Shown: positions 40,101 through 48,345, counted from the stretch's first letter. The stretch: DNA of 64,000 nt from Lactococcus nasutitermitis (GCF_018403765.1 NZ_BOVQ01000004.1:186001-250000); one strand, 5' to 3'. Made by a program: numbers and translations. Notes: generated by a model not told the origin, from the letters alone.

Positions 40101-42060
40101 TTTGCCAATAATCATTGTTTGAGCTAATAGTACCACCACCGCCAACAATATCAAAGCCAGTATTATAAGCGGCAGATGTTGAGCTAGAATAAGAAATTGA
40201 AGTAGTTGCTGAAGCACTTTGACCTGCAGCACCACTTGTAGTTACCATACCAGCACCACCAATACCAGTTCTTCCAGAAGATGAACGACTACCGTCGGAA
40301 ACATTGTTTTCGCCAGTTGTTGTACCACCTGGTGCAGTACTTGCATCACCAATATCTAAAGTTGTGTCCCCATCAATATAACCGTAACCACCACCACGCA
40401 TCCAGTTATTGTTGGCACTTGCTGAGTTGAATATCCCACCTTGCGCCCAACTATAAACATTACCAAAGACGGCCGTAGCTGCTGTTGAATATAGAGTATT
40501 GTTAATTGATGAAGCAGTTGTAGAATCTACTGTACCACTTATATTTGAGATTGCACTAACGTTTACATTACCTGTTCCTGTACCATTTGCACCTGAAAAG
40601 GTATTGATATAACCATTATTATTGAACCCTGCACGAGCATAATTAATAATGTTACCGTAAATTTTACCAGAAGCTGTGCCAGTTATATTGCGACTATCAA
40701 CTCCGCCAGCAAAATAGGTATTTCCTGAAGTGAAGTGTGAGCAATCAAAGCTATTAGAAACTGCTATTCCTGTGTTAGTAGATATACCAACATTCGTTTG
40801 AAAACCAGCTCCTGCATAAGATGCTCCTCCAGCCCATTGACCATTTCCTGCAAGAGTATTATAAACTGCACCTTTGATTGTTCCATAAGCTGCACCGCCA
40901 AAGATAGCATTATAACTTGGTATAGAACCTGCAGTTGTTACGTTAAAGTTATTGATAACATCGCCGCCAACAGTGATAGGAGCAGCACTTGTTCCAACTC
41001 CTCCACCATATATATCGCTAAAAGTAGCTCCGGAACCTGTAACAGAAAGATTAGTATTACCAGTAATTGTACCTCCTACAGCATTACCTGCTGAAAGAGT
41101 ACCAACTGTCATTCCTGAATTAGGACCTGCTGCAATCGTTACATGAGTATCTCCAGAAATTGTTCCTTGATTACTTGAAGGGTCACCGCCATAGATATTC
41201 CATGTTCCCGTCCCTCCAGAACCAATATAGATGTTAGTACTTGCTACTGACAAAGTCGTTGAGTCTGTACCGCCATAAATATTAGGACCACCAGTTACCC
41301 AAGAACCATTAGTTGTCGCAAAAGCATTTCCTTGAGCGTAGAAATTATCATTACTTCCTGCTACAGTTATATTACGAAAAACCGTAGGGATAGTAAAATA
41401 ATTATTTGTTGGAGTAGTAATCGTTGCTGCGCCAGTAGCTGCTGCAGTATTAGAACTTGTCAAACTATCTGTTGGTGCAGAGACAATAGTTAAAGACTTT
41501 GCCTTGCCAGATAATCCTGAGAATGAACCTGCTGCGCCAGAATTTGCTGTCGTTGTAGTGCTTAGTGTGACTGTTCCTCCGATAAAGAGAACATAGTCAT
41601 TAGAGCTACTACCATTGCTATTAATCCAGCTCAGTGCTGCTTGAACATTTGCATCAGAAACAGTTGAAGCATTAAAGACTGTACTTCCTCCTTGAATAAC
41701 CGCAATCTGACCTGAAGCAACATTAGGCAAGCCAGCAATACTAGCTTGATAGCCAAATGTACTTGGATTAGTAGCATTCGTTACTGATTTTGTAGGCAAG
41801 TCAGGACGACTTGGCTGTGCAATAGATTGTCCTGAAAAAGCACTAGCAGTAGGGACATCGCTTTGCGTGATATCTGCTGAACCGTCTGTTGGTGTTGTAT
41901 CTGCTGCCGAAATTGTTTGAGGTGATAACGTCTTCTTAAGGGTCGTAGAAGTTACATTCCCCGTGCTAACAGCCTGAACTAAACTGCCCAGGTTCGCAAA
42001 GGGCAATAAAGTAACAACCATTGCAAGCGTCATGACCTTAAAACCAAACTTTTTTTTCAT
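37195..42060 (-). CDS. Giant WxL surface protein with beta-helix-like Gly/Asn-rich region
   Basis: A 1,621-residue secreted protein. Signal peptide (residues 1-30, LVQA-VS), a Ser/Thr-rich segment, then about 950 residues of Gly/Ser/Asn/Thr-rich repeats in which short units of the form (I/V)xGGxxYGxI... recur (for example NIYGGTDSTTLSV, VYGGGSSDNYTN). This looks like a right-handed beta-helix (pectate-lyase-like or adhesin). Beta-sandwich modules follow, then a C-terminal WxL domain with PWQLTV and LTWTLSETP. No catalytic motif was recognised. It is the last gene of the cluster. The repeat region's codon use is Thr/Ser-rich but the frame is intact over 4.8 kb. Confidence 0.85.
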   Translation of the reverse strand: MKKKFGFKVMTLAMVVTLLPFANLGSLVQAVSTGNVTSTTLKKTLSPQTISAADTTPTDGSADITQSDVPTASAFSGQSIAQPSRPDLPTKSVTNATNPSTFGYQASIAGLPNVASGQIAVIQGGSTVFNASTVSDANVQAALSWINSNGSSSNDYVLFIGGTVTLSTTTTANSGAAGSFSGLSGKAKSLTIVSAPTDSLTSSNTAAATGAATITTPTNNYFTIPTVFRNITVAGSNDNFYAQGNAFATTNGSWVTGGPNIYGGTDSTTLSVASTNIYIGSGGTGTWNIYGGDPSSNQGTISGDTHVTIAAGPNSGMTVGTLSAGNAVGGTITGNTNLSVTGSGATFSDIYGGGVGTSAAPITVGGDVINNFNVTTAGSIPSYNAIFGGAAYGTIKGAVYNTLAGNGQWAGGASYAGAGFQTNVGISTNTGIAVSNSFDCSHFTSGNTYFAGGVDSRNITGTASGKIYGNIINYARAGFNNNGYINTFSGANGTGTGNVNVSAISNISGTVDSTTASSINNTLYSTAATAVFGNVYSWAQGGIFNSASANNNWMRGGGYGYIDGDTTLDIGDASTAPGGTTTGENNVSDGSRSSSGRTGIGGAGMVTTSGAAGQSASATTSISYSSSTSAAYNTGFDIVGGGGTISSNNDYWQTGNSTTIQNNDLARWTYGSSFGGYTYGNSYNFLNGGMVDTLEGAGYNDGAVIGNSNTQVNNGQVNWFLSGGGWNTVLITGSMTTVVYNGVINAITGGNYGLGSNVTQGDSNVYVYGGDFSGSPRTGTKQLCGGNFYDGPTSIYGNSQLTLDLTGPTGSTFKFPKGNTYLSGGSGYGNSSNYTGSSASNTIGLTIKANATTATMLSSAILYGDGTTGSRTKAGTININIDADGATVGSVYATNYANGSTSNGLARNVNINVSDGVTIGGSVYGGGSSDNYTNAITKVGTNTSNVTLGDNSSGNPILISGTLGNFTSAYISKGVTVNVQGKFLNGAGATAANHAATYSTFGNLKMDDGSTLQTTGSASGTVSIGKLTVGKNCQISTPYLQTAGVINLSDLDMSNGNLFWIPTGTAVSPTTSYTGAYWGTQNGFPVLTFNGGSAATDSGATNITPGNFTGIDATNNYAFLGDYTMASGSTPTSPTWVGYVVPGQVRVYNVTGDSGSGYWQQHLAGTGISTGTPTPGTAMSAWASVDADTNATTIQVMYTMSYKPTTTNPFSFATTGDYYVKSRTASAYNGSVLNNYPTTSPNFDVNGTTTGATRSFDTSDYFTGNQQNGSQSTTNPTFGSYIIQNVVTDDTQSLNTNNIIISNSTAQSLTQTQLEQLVKMTGVGVLSDVTLPSDVLTEANAGLSSGQQELTIPITWTNGSATSSSTLVIVPDHAMIASDGQTALDAYDATLTGDEANAITSDENSNTPDEGATPPVFANGVNYYTNPMAVDAAGNVTTPTLTNASTLIPTLQTMTDSGTQTANYSYGSLSMNVTLTVNVGYLDFTQAPTNADFGTLNVSAQTVVAYPTYDKNLVVTDSRTGSQASPWQLTVAQSSPLVSGNGTSLANYLMFSDGTNSTVLSSAETIVHDETSNQVGTYTINQNWGNSSKEGVYLDVPVSAQRAGSYQGQLTWTLSETPGND

Positions 42061-42099
42061 GAGCCTCCCTTTCTATATTTTTTTCACCACTTTCAATTA

Positions 42100-42837
42100 T
42101 TATTGAGCAGGTGTATCAGAAAGTGTCCAAGTCAAGTCTGCAGTGTATGTTTGTGCCAATTTTGTTGATGAACCTGGAACAAAGAGAGAAACAGCTGTAT
42201 CTGAGTTAGTTGTACCGTCTGCATCCCCAAAGTTAAGAAGGTTAGTACCTGCGCCATTACCATCTGTTGCGCCAAGGATTGTGCCTGAAGCTGTTCCTGG
42301 TGTCAATGTTGTTGTAGCTGCTGATACGTCTGCTGGTGTTTCTGAAGCTGAAGCGATAGCGCCATCTCCAAGTGTGATTTGTGCACCTTTCAAGACATCT
42401 CCAGCTGAAGTTTCAAAGTCGCCTTGTTCAACTGAAAGTGACCAACCTGTAAGTGTTCCGCGGTTATCTGTCACTTGGACATAGTTATCACGTGTTGAGC
42501 CATCGCTAAGTTTTTGTGCAGCAGCATAGTAAGTCATATTTGAAGAAGTGATATCTTGTGTACCAAAGTCGAAGCTTGATGCAAAGTCAATAGATAAAGG
42601 TCCTGCTGTACCAGCTTGGTCTGGAGTCAAATCACTGCCATCTGGGTTTGTAGGTGTTACTGGTGTTGTTGGGTCAGATGGGTCAACTGGTGGAGTAACT
42701 GCTGTAGATGCTTGATAAGTAATTGTACCTGTTGAATTGTATGTTGCACCGTCTGCGTTAGCGATTGTTGCAGTTGTAGAAGCTGCAAGTAAGCCGAGTG
42801 TTGCAAATGAAACCAATTTGATTGCTGCTTTAGTCAT
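42100..42837 (-). CDS. WxL domain surface protein (CscB-type)
   Basis: A 245-residue secreted WxL protein: signal peptide (residues 1-28, IANADG), linker with repeated Pro/Thr/Asp (PVDPSDPTTPVTPTNPDG), then the domain start GPLSIDFASSFDFGTQ, motifs GWSLSV (about residue 130) and LTWTLSDTP (end). It has the same plan as its two neighbours. It starts after AAGGAGAATTACTC and ends 39 bp before the giant WxL gene. Confidence 0.88.
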   Translation of the reverse strand: MTKAAIKLVSFATLGLLAASTTATIANADGATYNSTGTITYQASTAVTPPVDPSDPTTPVTPTNPDGSDLTPDQAGTAGPLSIDFASSFDFGTQDITSSNMTYYAAAQKLSDGSTRDNYVQVTDNRGTLTGWSLSVEQGDFETSAGDVLKGAQITLGDGAIASASETPADVSAATTTLTPGTASGTILGATDGNGAGTNLLNFGDADGTTNSDTAVSLFVPGSSTKLAQTYTADLTWTLSDTPAQ

Positions 42838-42887
42838 GAGTAATTCTCCTTAATTGTGTCCTGTGGACACATTCTTATTTCTATTTT

Positions 42888-43643
42888 TTAATTTGTTGGT
42901 AATTGGGCTAAAATCCAATTAAGTGTTGTTGTATAAGTAGCTGCGTCTTTGACAGTGCTGCCCGGTACAAAGAGTTGAACGTCAGGACTGACTGTCCCTT
43001 CATTATCACTTCCTTGTGTCAAATCTGAGGTTGTTCCCCAGTGGATTGTCCAAGTGCCTGCTCCCGTTCCTTCTGCTGCAGTCGCTATGACTGTTTCTTG
43101 CCCTGGTGTTATATTGAAGGCAGCTTGTGCATTAGGAGCTGTCGCATCCCCGTTAGAATTAGGTAAGGGATTTTTCAATGAGATCATTGCCCCTTTTAAT
43201 TCTGGATTCACACCTTTAGTCGTCTCTGTGAATTGTCCGTTTTCTTCAACTTTAAGTATCCAACCTGCGTTTGTGCCACGATTATCTGTGACTTGAACAT
43301 AATTAGGTGTTTCTACTGTTGTGCCTGAGTAACTTTGTGCTTTCGCATTATAAGTTTGGTCTTTATTGGAAATTGGATGTGTTCCAAAGTCAAAACTTGA
43401 GGCAAAATCAATAGAAAGTGGCCCTGGTGTTCCAGGTTGTGGTGTCGTTCCATCAGGATTGATGGGACTGACAGGTGAGTTGGGATCTGGATTTTCTGGA
43501 TTGACCGGAGGAGTGACACCTGTTCCTGGAACAAAACCGATTGTTCCGTTGGAGTCATAAGTCGTATCCGCATGAGCAATCACTGGGAAAGCTACGGACG
43601 CTGTCAAGACGAAAGCCATGCTCAATAGCAATGGTTTACGCAT
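42888..43643 (-). CDS. WxL domain surface protein (CscB-type, divergent)
   Basis: A 251-residue secreted WxL protein. Signal peptide (residues 1-25, AHADT), linker PVNPENPDPNSPVSPINPDG, domain start GPLSIDFASSFDFGTH, motifs GWILKV and LNWILAQLP. The second motif departs from the LTWTL of its paralogs, though the W-x-L spacing holds. ATG 43643 has GGAGAAAATA before it; an in-frame start at 43664 is less likely. Confidence 0.86.
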   Translation of the reverse strand: MRKPLLLSMAFVLTASVAFPVIAHADTTYDSNGTIGFVPGTGVTPPVNPENPDPNSPVSPINPDGTTPQPGTPGPLSIDFASSFDFGTHPISNKDQTYNAKAQSYSGTTVETPNYVQVTDNRGTNAGWILKVEENGQFTETTKGVNPELKGAMISLKNPLPNSNGDATAPNAQAAFNITPGQETVIATAAEGTGAGTWTIHWGTTSDLTQGSDNEGTVSPDVQLFVPGSTVKDAATYTTTLNWILAQLPTN

Positions 43644-43670
43644 TATTTTCTCCTTAATCATCACCCTCTA

Positions 43671-44519
43671 TTAGTTAGCTGGTGTATCAGAAAGTGTCCA
43701 GATGAGGTCTGTTGTGTAAGCAGCAGCTTTTTTAGCTGTTGTTCCTGGGACGCTCAATGTAATTGGAGAAGCTGTAGAAACATCGCTATTTGCCAATGGT
43801 GCGCCACCATTTTCTTGATAAGCTGCATTATTTGCACCAAGTACATCATTTGTTGTACCGCTAACACCAGCACCTAAACCATAAACCCATGTTCCTGCAC
43901 CTTGATTAGCTGCTGCATTCATGATTGTTGTTGCATCTGCTCCAACAGTATAAGTGCCTGTTGTTCCAGTAGGTGTACCAGTTGTTGCAGTACCAGCAAC
44001 ATAACCACCACTAAATGAAATTGTTGCACCTGTCAAGTAATCTCCTGGTGTTGTATCACTAGTTTCTGGTGTTGATGTAGGGTCAACTGTAGCCAAATGG
44101 AGTTGTGCATCTGTATTCACAGATAATGACCAACCTGAAAGTGTACCACGTGTATCTGTAACTTGAACATAGTTTGGACCTGTTGTGCTGTCTGTCAATG
44201 TTTGAGCATGAGCATAATAAGTTTGGTCTGATGCTGAGATGACTTGTGTACCAAAGCTGAGGCTTGATGCAAAGTCAATAGATAATGGACCTGCAGTACC
44301 TGGTTCTGGGTCTGTTCCATCAGGGTTTGTAGGTGTTGCTGGTGTTGATGGGTCTGTTGGGTCAACTGGTGTTGTGCTTGCAGTTCCTGCAGCAAATGTA
44401 ACGTTAGCGCTTGAATTATAGCTAGCTGCTGTATCTGCGCTTACTGTTGTTGCCAAAGTTGGGGCAATGATGAGTGCTGCTGTCAAAACTGTAGCAGATT
44501 TCAAAATGAGTTTGTTCAT
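43671..44519 (-). CDS. WxL domain surface protein (CscB-type)
   Basis: A 282-residue secreted WxL protein: signal peptide (residues 1-29, VSADTA), linker PVDPTDPSTPATPTNPDG, domain start GPLSIDFASSLSFGTQ, motifs GWSLSV and LIWTLSDTP. The most similar partner outside this cluster is the protein at 18718-19530. It is the first WxL gene after the small anchor gene. Three near-tandem paralogs suggest local duplication followed by divergence of the middle part. Confidence 0.88.
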   Translation of the reverse strand: MNKLILKSATVLTAALIIAPTLATTVSADTAASYNSSANVTFAAGTASTTPVDPTDPSTPATPTNPDGTDPEPGTAGPLSIDFASSLSFGTQVISASDQTYYAHAQTLTDSTTGPNYVQVTDTRGTLSGWSLSVNTDAQLHLATVDPTSTPETSDTTPGDYLTGATISFSGGYVAGTATTGTPTGTTGTYTVGADATTIMNAAANQGAGTWVYGLGAGVSGTTNDVLGANNAAYQENGGAPLANSDVSTASPITLSVPGTTAKKAAAYTTDLIWTLSDTPAN

Positions 44520-44554
44520 TTGTGTTTCTCCTTAGTGATTTTTAATCAATATGA

Positions 44555-44911
44555 TTAGATAGTTTTTAACATTTTTTTATCTTTCACAAACTTCGCTGTG
44601 ACTAGTAAAGCTAAGACAACTAATCCGCTAGATAGAATAAGATAAATCGTGTTATTTGAGTCGCCAGCACTTGGAATGGCTGGGCTTTCTTGGGTAGTTG
44701 CTTTTGTACTTGTTTTAGTACTATTAGCTTTTGGAAGTTGAGCTTGGTCCTTCGGTGAAAGTTTATTCGTAGTTGGAGGACTTTCGTATTTTCCAGTAAA
44801 ACCAACACTACCATTTGTACCGTAGTTTGCACTTGTCGCTGCGTCCGCACGGATAGGGGGAACTACAGCAAATAGAACAACTGTGGCAAGAAACAGGATT
44901 TTCTTTAACAT
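44555..44911 (-). CDS. Small wall-anchor protein of the WxL cluster with atypical sorting motif
   Basis: A 118-residue protein with a signal peptide (VVPPIRADAAT), the module YGTNGSVGFTGKYESPPTTN shared with the CscD-type protein at 19566-19931, a Thr/Lys linker, then IPSAGDSNN, a membrane helix and a short charged tail. In the sibling protein the same position is LPKTG, so IPSAG is a degenerate or altered sortase signal. It may be read by another sortase or may stay membrane-bound. ATG 44911 follows GAAAGGAGACGCT; upstream in-frame codons lack a ribosome binding site. Confidence 0.75.
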   Translation of the reverse strand: MLKKILFLATVVLFAVVPPIRADAATSANYGTNGSVGFTGKYESPPTTNKLSPKDQAQLPKANSTKTSTKATTQESPAIPSAGDSNNTIYLILSSGLVVLALLVTAKFVKDKKMLKTI

Positions 44912-45205
44912 AGCGTCTCCTTTCTCAATAATGCTATACAGCTTCTTTGTTAAAGATGTATATTGAAACGGTGATTTTATCACCTTTGTAGTTAAAAACT
45001 TGAACTGCTTGTGTTCTTTTTTAGCTACAAAGCTAATAAAATTCTTTTTTAATGGTAGTTGAAAGGATATATTTTTCATTTTTTATCAAATAAATGAGAA
45101 AGTTGTTTTAAAATTATTTCTAAATAAATATGAATTTGTAGATATTACATATTTAATAAAATTTTAAGTTTCGTTTTGTAATTAAAAGCCCTTTATTATA
45201 AATAT

Positions 45206-45234
45206 ATTATTACACATTATTTTAATAATGTCAA
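45206..45234 (-). promoter_or_regulatory. Putative promoter of the second WxL cluster with internal palindrome
   Basis: Minus-strand TTGACA (45234-45229), 17-bp spacer, AATAAT (45211-45206). An inverted repeat ACATTATT-TT-AATAATGT (45214-45231) fills the spacer and the edge of the -35, as an operator would. The leader to the first gene would be near 290 nt (44912-45200); it contains a GGTGAT AAA ATCACC hairpin but no gene that I can support. Confidence 0.45.
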
Positions 45235-45311
45235 TACGTTTAACTAAAATATTAACTATATCTGAAATATTGTTATTTATAATTGCAATAATACTTATTT
45301 TAGATAACAAA

Positions 45312-45340
45312 AAAAGCTTCATTAAAATAATGAGGCTTTT
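45312..45340 (-). terminator. Terminator of the MacB-like ABC operon
   Basis: A 13-bp stem with one G-T pair, AAAAGCTTCATTA/TAATGAGGCTTTT; on the minus strand it is followed by TTTTTTTG. It lies beyond palindrome copy 10, so the two elements are separate. Confidence 0.75.
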
Positions 45341-45343
45341 ATT

Positions 45344-45365
45344 TTTTTGACAGTTCTGTCAAAAA
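45344..45365. repeat. TTTTTGACAG palindrome, copy 10 (perfect)
   Basis: 20 of 20 arm positions, centre TT, between the ATPase stop and its terminator. Confidence 0.85.
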
Positions 45366-45371
45366 TTAAAT

Positions 45372-46034
45372 TTAGGCACTGCGTTCAAATTTGCGATGTC
45401 TGAGAGTGTAAACAACGTCACTTGCTTGTGCTACTTCACTTTCGTGGGTCACAATGATGACTATTTTATTGTCTTTATGGGCAATTTCTTTAAAGAGTTC
45501 AACGATTTGATTGGTTGTTTCTTCATCAAGATTTCCTGTGGGTTCATCAGCGATGATTACTTCGTGATTTAACACCAGCGCTCGTGCAATCGCAACACGC
45601 TGCTGCTGCCCTCCTGAGAGTTTACTGACAGGTTTGTAAATCAAATCTTCTGTTAATCCGACTTCTTGCAAAGCATCTATAATCGCTTTTTTTTCGTTGT
45701 CAAATTTGACAGTGGATATTTTGATTGCCGTTTTGACATTTTCATAAGCTGACATATAGGTCAATAAATTATAAGCTTGAAAAACTGTGCTGACTGTTTT
45801 TTTACGATAATTTGTTAAATTGCTCCATTTCACTTGTTTATCATCAATGAACATATTGCCGTTTTTTGGTGTGTCAAGTCCTGCAAGGAGCGAGAGAAAT
45901 GTTGTTTTTCCGGAACCTGATTGCCCTAAAATAGCATACATTGTGCCATTTTCAAAACTTTCGCTGACATCTTTGAAAAGGTAATCTTCAGGATTTGTAT
46001 AATAATAAGTTAAATTTTCAACTTTTAAAGTCAT
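45372..46034 (-). CDS. ABC transporter ATP-binding protein, MacB/LolD type
   Basis: A 220-residue ATPase. Walker A GQSGSGKTTFL (about residue 36), Q-loop VFQAYNLLTYMSAYENV, signature LSGGQQQRVAIARAL and Walker B IIADEPTGNLD are intact. It pairs with the FtsX-type permease encoded upstream. Such pairs export peptides or sense envelope damage; the substrate here is unknown. The start has AAAAGGAGAAAAA. Confidence 0.93.
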   Translation of the reverse strand: MTLKVENLTYYYTNPEDYLFKDVSESFENGTMYAILGQSGSGKTTFLSLLAGLDTPKNGNMFIDDKQVKWSNLTNYRKKTVSTVFQAYNLLTYMSAYENVKTAIKISTVKFDNEKKAIIDALQEVGLTEDLIYKPVSKLSGGQQQRVAIARALVLNHEVIIADEPTGNLDEETTNQIVELFKEIAHKDNKIVIIVTHESEVAQASDVVYTLRHRKFERSA

Positions 46035-46060
46035 TTTTTCTCCTTTTTATGGGGATATAT

Positions 46061-46082
46061 TTTTTGACAAAACTGTCAAAAC
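46061..46082. repeat. TTTTTGACAG palindrome, copy 11 (18/20)
   Basis: TTTTTGACAA, centre AA, CTGTCAAAAC, in the gap between permease and ATPase genes, paired with copy 12. Confidence 0.65.
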
Positions 46083-46120
46083 TTTTGAATAAGATTTTTA
46101 CAGTTTATCAGTAAATTATT

Positions 46121-46142
46121 TTACTGACAGTTCTGTCAAAAA
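46121..46142. repeat. TTTTTGACAG palindrome, copy 12 (18/20)
   Basis: TTACTGACAG, centre TT, CTGTCAAAAA, directly after the permease stop. Confidence 0.65.
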
Positions 46143-46148
46143 ATTATT

Positions 46149-47642
46149 TTAATTTGTCAGTACTTGTTTTGGATTGAGATAGAGAATACCGATACTTGCT
46201 AGTCCAACTGCTACAAGTGTAATCAAAATTGCAATTCCTGCTAATAGAGCAATTTCTTTCCAACCTGTTTTGACATTGAGTTTATTGAGTGCTTTCACTT
46301 GGGCTTGAGATTGACCGAAGCCGAATGCACGACCTGCACCACCAGCGAATCCTCCGCCTGTTCGTTCTCCTCCTGCTGGAGCACCTTGCCCCATACCAGA
46401 TGGACGTCCAGAAGTTTGTGTCGTTTGCGTTGTTGTAGTTTCTTGTTTTAAAAGCTGTTGTCCAACGACATTTCCAACAACATTTCCTGCTGCTGTCGCA
46501 ATCACAACACTGACAATCGTTACCATGAGCAGTTCCACAAAGAATTGACCGATGATTTTAATTTTTGTTTCGCCCAAACTCATCAGAACTCCGATTTCAA
46601 AACGACGTTCGCGCACCATCAGCATGACAATAAGAGCCAAAATAATCGCACCTGCAATCGCTACAATCAAGACAATATTGCGAGCAAAACTTGCAACATT
46701 ATCAAGTGAACTTTTGACATTTTGATAGGCTGTGTCATTTTTGGACACTTCAAATTTATCACTATTGACCAGCGCATTTGCTTTTTTGACAAAAGCTGTC
46801 GCGTTAGCCGGATTTGACATATTATAGCTGGCGGATGAAACTTGTCCTGTCGTTGCTTTCATTGCATTAGCGACTGAAAGGGCTGTGTACATCGTGTTCA
46901 TATAAGAAATTGAATTTTCAGTTGAAGCACTTGTTGTCGTGAAGATACCAACAACTTTCATTGTGTAAGTCTTGCTATTACTGTCTTTCAAGGTAAATGT
47001 TGAGCCGACAGTCAGATTGTTTTGACTCGCAAGTGTTTTTTCAATCACAACATTATTTGTTCCTTGGTCTGAACTTTCGATGCCACGACCAGAACTAAGC
47101 TTGTAAGAACCTGTGAAAGCTGTGTTATCACTCAGATTGTTTGTGCCATTGATTGTGAAATCTTCTTGAGAGCCACCAAACATTCCACCAGCTGCACCTC
47201 CTCCACCAAAGCCACCTTTACTTGAAATGCTTGAACTTGTACTACTGTCGGAAACTTTTGTAATGCCAGAATCAGCATCTGCTGAAGCCGCATAAGAAAA
47301 ACTGTATGATTTCACGCCCGACAAATCAGCGATTTTCTGTGCAGTCGTCTCTGAAATTGTTGGCAAGTCAATATTAAAATGTTGCCGTTCGGAACTCGAT
47401 GTATCCGAGCTTGATGTTGATGCCGAGCTTTGCGCTTGCTTAACAACTTCCTGCATATTTACTGCCAAGGAAACCGTTGCACCAGCTGCTTTTTTCGCAT
47501 TTTCAATAGAACGATTTGCCGCACTATTGATAATCAAACCAGAAAGTACAAAAATCAAAATTGCTGAAAATGCAATGATAAGTAAAACTGTTCGTGAAAT
47601 TTTTGCTTTTGTAAAAAGCCATGCACGTCTTATAAAATCCAT
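46149..47642 (-). CDS. ABC transporter permease, MacB/FtsX family with Gly-rich inserts
   Basis: A 497-residue permease: one N-terminal membrane helix (about residues 15-35), a large extracytoplasmic MacB-type domain, then three membrane helices of the FtsX domain (about residues 320-490). Two Gly-rich stretches are unusual: GGFGGGGAAGGMFGG in the outer domain (about residue 145) and GGERTGGGFAGGAGRAFG before the last helix (about residue 430). It forms an operon with the ATPase and, upstream, a small Gly/Ser/Asn-rich membrane protein. Peptide or antibiotic export is typical of the family; the substrate is not known. Confidence 0.88.
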   Translation of the reverse strand: MDFIRRAWLFTKAKISRTVLLIIAFSAILIFVLSGLIINSAANRSIENAKKAAGATVSLAVNMQEVVKQAQSSASTSSSDTSSSERQHFNIDLPTISETTAQKIADLSGVKSYSFSYAASADADSGITKVSDSSTSSSISSKGGFGGGGAAGGMFGGSQEDFTINGTNNLSDNTAFTGSYKLSSGRGIESSDQGTNNVVIEKTLASQNNLTVGSTFTLKDSNSKTYTMKVVGIFTTTSASTENSISYMNTMYTALSVANAMKATTGQVSSASYNMSNPANATAFVKKANALVNSDKFEVSKNDTAYQNVKSSLDNVASFARNIVLIVAIAGAIILALIVMLMVRERRFEIGVLMSLGETKIKIIGQFFVELLMVTIVSVVIATAAGNVVGNVVGQQLLKQETTTTQTTQTSGRPSGMGQGAPAGGERTGGGFAGGAGRAFGFGQSQAQVKALNKLNVKTGWKEIALLAGIAILITLVAVGLASIGILYLNPKQVLTN

Positions 47643-47738
47643 AATATACCTCTTTTTTAATCCAAATTTTTTTGACAGGATACAACCTCACATCTTTGAT
47701 GTAAGACCGATAATTCTAAGTGGCAAAGCCACTAAGTC

Positions 47739-47760
47739 TCTTCGACAGTTCTGTCAAAAA
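47739..47760. repeat. TTTTTGACAG palindrome, copy 13 (18/20) in a hairpin-rich gap
   Basis: TCTTCGACAG, centre TT, CTGTCAAAAA. The same 248-bp gap (47643-47890) holds ACATC TTT GATGT, AGTGGC AAA GCCACT and a half copy from 47777. No gene is supported there. Confidence 0.65.
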
Positions 47761-47890
47761 TTTTTTCTCATTTATTTTTTTGACAAAGCTGCCGAAGGGG
47801 CTAGAAAATTTATTCTCAGCCTTCTCGGACAGGGTGAACTTATAATGAAGTTGTAAGTTTGTACCCCTATCAAAAATTGATTTTGCTCGA

Positions 47891-48232
47891 TTACAGGCCA
47901 TTACTTGCATTGTCTGATGAATTGGCACTCGAATTTCCAGACGAACCCGAATCTCCCGAACTACTTCCGTCACTTGTAGAAGCGCCAGCATTCGCATCTG
48001 GTCCACCATTTGAAGAACCGTAACCATTTGTCCCACCATAATTTCCATAGCTATTGGAATTTCTAGCATTTCCAAAACGCTTGGACATTCTTTGCGCAAT
48101 TTCCGTTTTTTGTTGGGCTTGCTCATGAGATTGTCCAGCAAAAAATCCACCAACTCCGCCAACAACAAAAGTCAACAGCGCTACAAGAATAATAACCATT
48201 TTTCCTTTAAAAAAATTTTTAACTCTCGACAT
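47891..48232 (-). CDS. Small membrane-anchored Ser/Gly/Asn-rich protein of the ABC operon
   Basis: A 113-residue protein: short basic start, one membrane helix (about residues 12-30, VGGVGGFFAG), a helix with charged residues (HEQAQQKTEIAQRMSKRF), and a low-complexity tail of Ser, Gly, Asn and Asp. It may be an accessory subunit of the MacB-like exporter, since it lies upstream on the same strand and the permease carries similar Gly-rich inserts (inference). The start follows AAAGGAAATTAGAAAG. No named family is recognised. Confidence 0.7.
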   Translation of the reverse strand: MSRVKNFFKGKMVIILVALLTFVVGGVGGFFAGQSHEQAQQKTEIAQRMSKRFGNARNSNSYGNYGGTNGYGSSNGGPDANAGASTSDGSSSGDSGSSGNSSANSSDNASNGL

Positions 48233-48345
48233 CTTTCTAATTTCCTTTCTTAAATACTGAATTTATTATAATGACTACAACTTAATAAAGTCTTAGCAGA
48301 ACCTAAAGTTAAGCTAAAATGACAGATTTTTTAATAAAATAAAAA

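Noticed and set aside
47716-48168. Overlapping 150-codon frame on the minus strand across the small ABC-operon gene and the gap after it
   Set aside because: No ribosome binding site, Met-rich low-complexity translation, and its end (FLTELSK) comes from palindrome-like DNA. The frame of the 113-residue protein is better supported.
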